From positions 372,001-436,000 of the forward strand of contig NZ_FQWQ01000004.1 of the NCBI RefSeq assembly GCF_900129725.1: 64,000 nucleotides of DNA. Direction: 5' to 3'. The stretch is from Chryseolinea serpens. GTDB taxonomy: Bacteria; Bacteroidota; Bacteroidia; Cytophagales; Cyclobacteriaceae. Shown one piece after another: positions 62,615 to 64,000 of this stretch; the stretch's first letter is position 1, and every line of letters begins with the position of its first letter. The notes under the pieces were generated by a model. That model searched no databases and had not been told where the DNA came from. It was given only the letters and a program-made list of their open reading frames with translations. A program made the position numbers and the translations under genes.

Positions 62615-64000
62615 TTATTTTAAGATGAGCGATAACGCTACGCGTCTGTTTTGCGCTCTTCCGGCTGCGGTCGCATTGGTGGCGATGGGCTGTTCCTCGC
62701 CAACTCCCTTGGCCTCAATTCTATTTTCGTCGGCGCCCTTGCTGACCAAGTAGGCTTTTACTGCGTCCACTCGTGATTGCGACAATTTCAAATTGGCTGC
62801 GTTTGACCCGTTGGAGTCAGTATGACCATCCATTTTGAGCGTGTAGTCCTTGTACTCCGCCAGGATGCTCACCACTTCGTCCAACATGGGGTAAGAGGAT
62901 GGTTTGAGGATCGCTTTGCCAGTTTCAAATGAAATGCCACGGGTAGCAAAATTCAGTCGCTTGGCGACCTCTTCTTTCACTGCAGGGCATCCGTTGTTGG
63001 CGACATCACCGGGAGAGGTAGGACATCTGTCGACCGCATCGGTCACGCCGTCGCCATCGCTGTCGGCGGGACAACCGGTGGCGTCAACCTTAATACCTTT
63101 TTCTGTATCGGGACATTTGTCTTGTGAATCTTGTACACCGTCGCCATCGCCGTCGGCACAACCTTCAAAGATGTCGAGGCCGGCAATGTTGGGACATTTG
63201 TCTTTGGAGTCTTCTATGCCGTCGTTGTCGCTATCGGGGCAACCGGCAAAACGAGCGATCCCTGGCACGTCCGGACATTTGTCGTCGATGTCCGCAACGT
63301 TGTCATGATCTTTGTCAGGACATCCGTTGAGGTCGGGATTGCCTTCTAACGTCGGGCATTTGTCCAGATAGTCGGCAACACCATCTTTATCCGTGTCGAT
63401 AGGACATCCATTCGAATTTACCGACGCGGCTTTAGGCGTTTCGGCGCATTTGTCTTTTCTGTCGGGCACGCCGTCACCGTCGGTATCGCGTGGTTTTTTG
63501 AAGTTAAAGATCAGTCCTGCGCTATGCTGCATATAGAGATCGTTGCCGCCCTTCGTGACACCATCCCAACCATCATATAAAGGAGCATTGATGGTGTTTG
63601 CTACCTCAAGTCCTACACGATCGTTGAATTGAAAAAGGATGCCTACTCCCGCAGCAACGTTGCCCTTGATTTGACCATCGGTAATCTTTGCGCTGCTGGC
63701 CTCGGTATACTGCCTCGAGTCAATGTACGTGCCACCAATGCCGGCGACTAAGAATGGCGCGATGGCTGCGCCTTCTTTGAAGATGTACCCGTTGTTGAAT
63801 TTATATTTCAATTTCAAATTGACTACCCAAAAGCTTGCGTCCACCCCTTGTGAGTGTTCGTCGTTTTGATAGCGCACCTGATTGAAAGATATTTTCTCAA
63901 CCAGGTTGAAAGAGGGGTTCAGATACTGTTGAAAGGAAAGGGCGCCACCCAATTTTTGATCTTTGAAGTTGTAGAAATGGTGTTTGTTTCCATTCAGGTC
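62615..64000 (-). CDS. OmpA family protein with thrombospondin type 3 repeats, partial
   Basis: The frame is open to the right edge, so the start is outside. At least 461 residues are visible. The N-terminal part is an eight-stranded-type barrel (ALSFQQYLNPSFN, VVNLKLKYKFNNGYIF, GLEVANTINAPLYDG). Then come about six calcium-binding type 3 repeats, such as DTDGDGVPDRKDKC, DTDKDGVADYLDKC and DSDGDGVTDAVDRC. The C-terminal OmpA domain contains LKMDGHTDSNGSNAANLKLS and AGRAQNRRVALSL, with the Asp and Arg that bind peptidoglycan. It anchors the outer membrane to the cell wall. Confidence 0.92.
   Translation of the reverse strand, partial: DLNGNKHHFYNFKDQKLGGALSFQQYLNPSFNLVEKISFNQVRYQNDEHSQGVDASFWVVNLKLKYKFNNGYIFKEGAAIAPFLVAGIGGTYIDSRQYTEASSAKITDGQIKGNVAAGVGILFQFNDRVGLEVANTINAPLYDGWDGVTKGGNDLYMQHSAGLIFNFKKPRDTDGDGVPDRKDKCAETPKAASVNSNGCPIDTDKDGVADYLDKCPTLEGNPDLNGCPDKDHDNVADIDDKCPDVPGIARFAGCPDSDNDGIEDSKDKCPNIAGLDIFEGCADGDGDGVQDSQDKCPDTEKGIKVDATGCPADSDGDGVTDAVDRCPTSPGDVANNGCPAVKEEVAKRLNFATRGISFETGKAILKPSSYPMLDEVVSILAEYKDYTLKMDGHTDSNGSNAANLKLSQSRVDAVKAYLVSKGADENRIEAKGVGEEQPIATNATAAGRAQNRRVALSLILK

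Noticed and set aside
62990-63480. Regularly spaced repeats that could suggest a CRISPR array
   Set aside because: They encode thrombospondin type 3 repeats in frame within the OmpA-like protein; the units are not identical and there are no spacers.

Overview
The window looks like chromosomal DNA of a Bacteroidota species, most likely of the Cytophagales type. Evidence read directly: a secreted protease with a C-terminal type IX-like sorting domain, a SusC/SusD pair with an ECF sigma factor and FecR, promoters of the Bacteroidota form TAnnTTTG, weak Shine-Dalgarno sites, a NuoG reduced to its iron-sulfur part, and a 288-residue SigA-type sigma factor. Genus cannot be fixed from the sequence alone.

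Layout. 1-7.3 kb: end of an MscS-type channel gene, a TrpF-like protein without the usual catalytic residues, a lipoprotein plus secreted subtilase pair, ribulose-phosphate epimerase, an LpoB/COG3014 lipoprotein pair and an outer-membrane barrel. 7.4-13.6 kb: gyrA, a TPR protein, a PaaE-type ferredoxin reductase, an orphan small gene with a good promoter, and a DedA protein. 13.8-19.4 kb: an exbB-exbD-exbD-tonB energy-transduction operon that continues into a PstS-like lipoprotein and a TPR protein. 19.4-20.0 kb: a gene-poor spacer with hairpins and a palindromic repeat cluster. 20.0-33.2 kb: a complete 14-gene nuoA-N complex I operon, interrupted between nuoE and nuoF by a structured element that resembles the Flavo-1 RNA motif. 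33.3-36.3 kb: CBS protein, outer-membrane barrel, cyclophilin, small Cys/His protein, pirin. 36.4-45.5 kb: a 2907-residue cyclic beta-1,2-glucan synthase (NdvB type) read leftward behind a single-domain response regulator.

45.8-58.4 kb is the accessory part. It starts with tRNA-Ser(GCT), a four-helix-bundle protein and tRNA-Arg(TCT). A multiply frameshifted tyrosine integrase follows the tRNA-Arg. Then come a giant VCBS/ASPIC lipoprotein, a sigma/FecR pair, SusC with an STN signalling domain, and SusD. A second, shorter remnant of the same integrase family closes the block at 58.3 kb. No glycan-degrading enzyme accompanies the SusCD pair.

58.5-64 kb: an AT-richer PAS histidine kinase, a long spacer, a SigA-like sigma factor followed by a cold-shock protein, a stress-protein gene with a broken 3' end, and an OmpA protein with calcium-binding type repeats that runs off the right edge.

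The strongest leads are the structured RNA inside the nuo operon, the surface-nutrient/signalling block bracketed by two dead integrases at a tRNA gene, and the hairpin-rich spacer at 19.4-19.8 kb.
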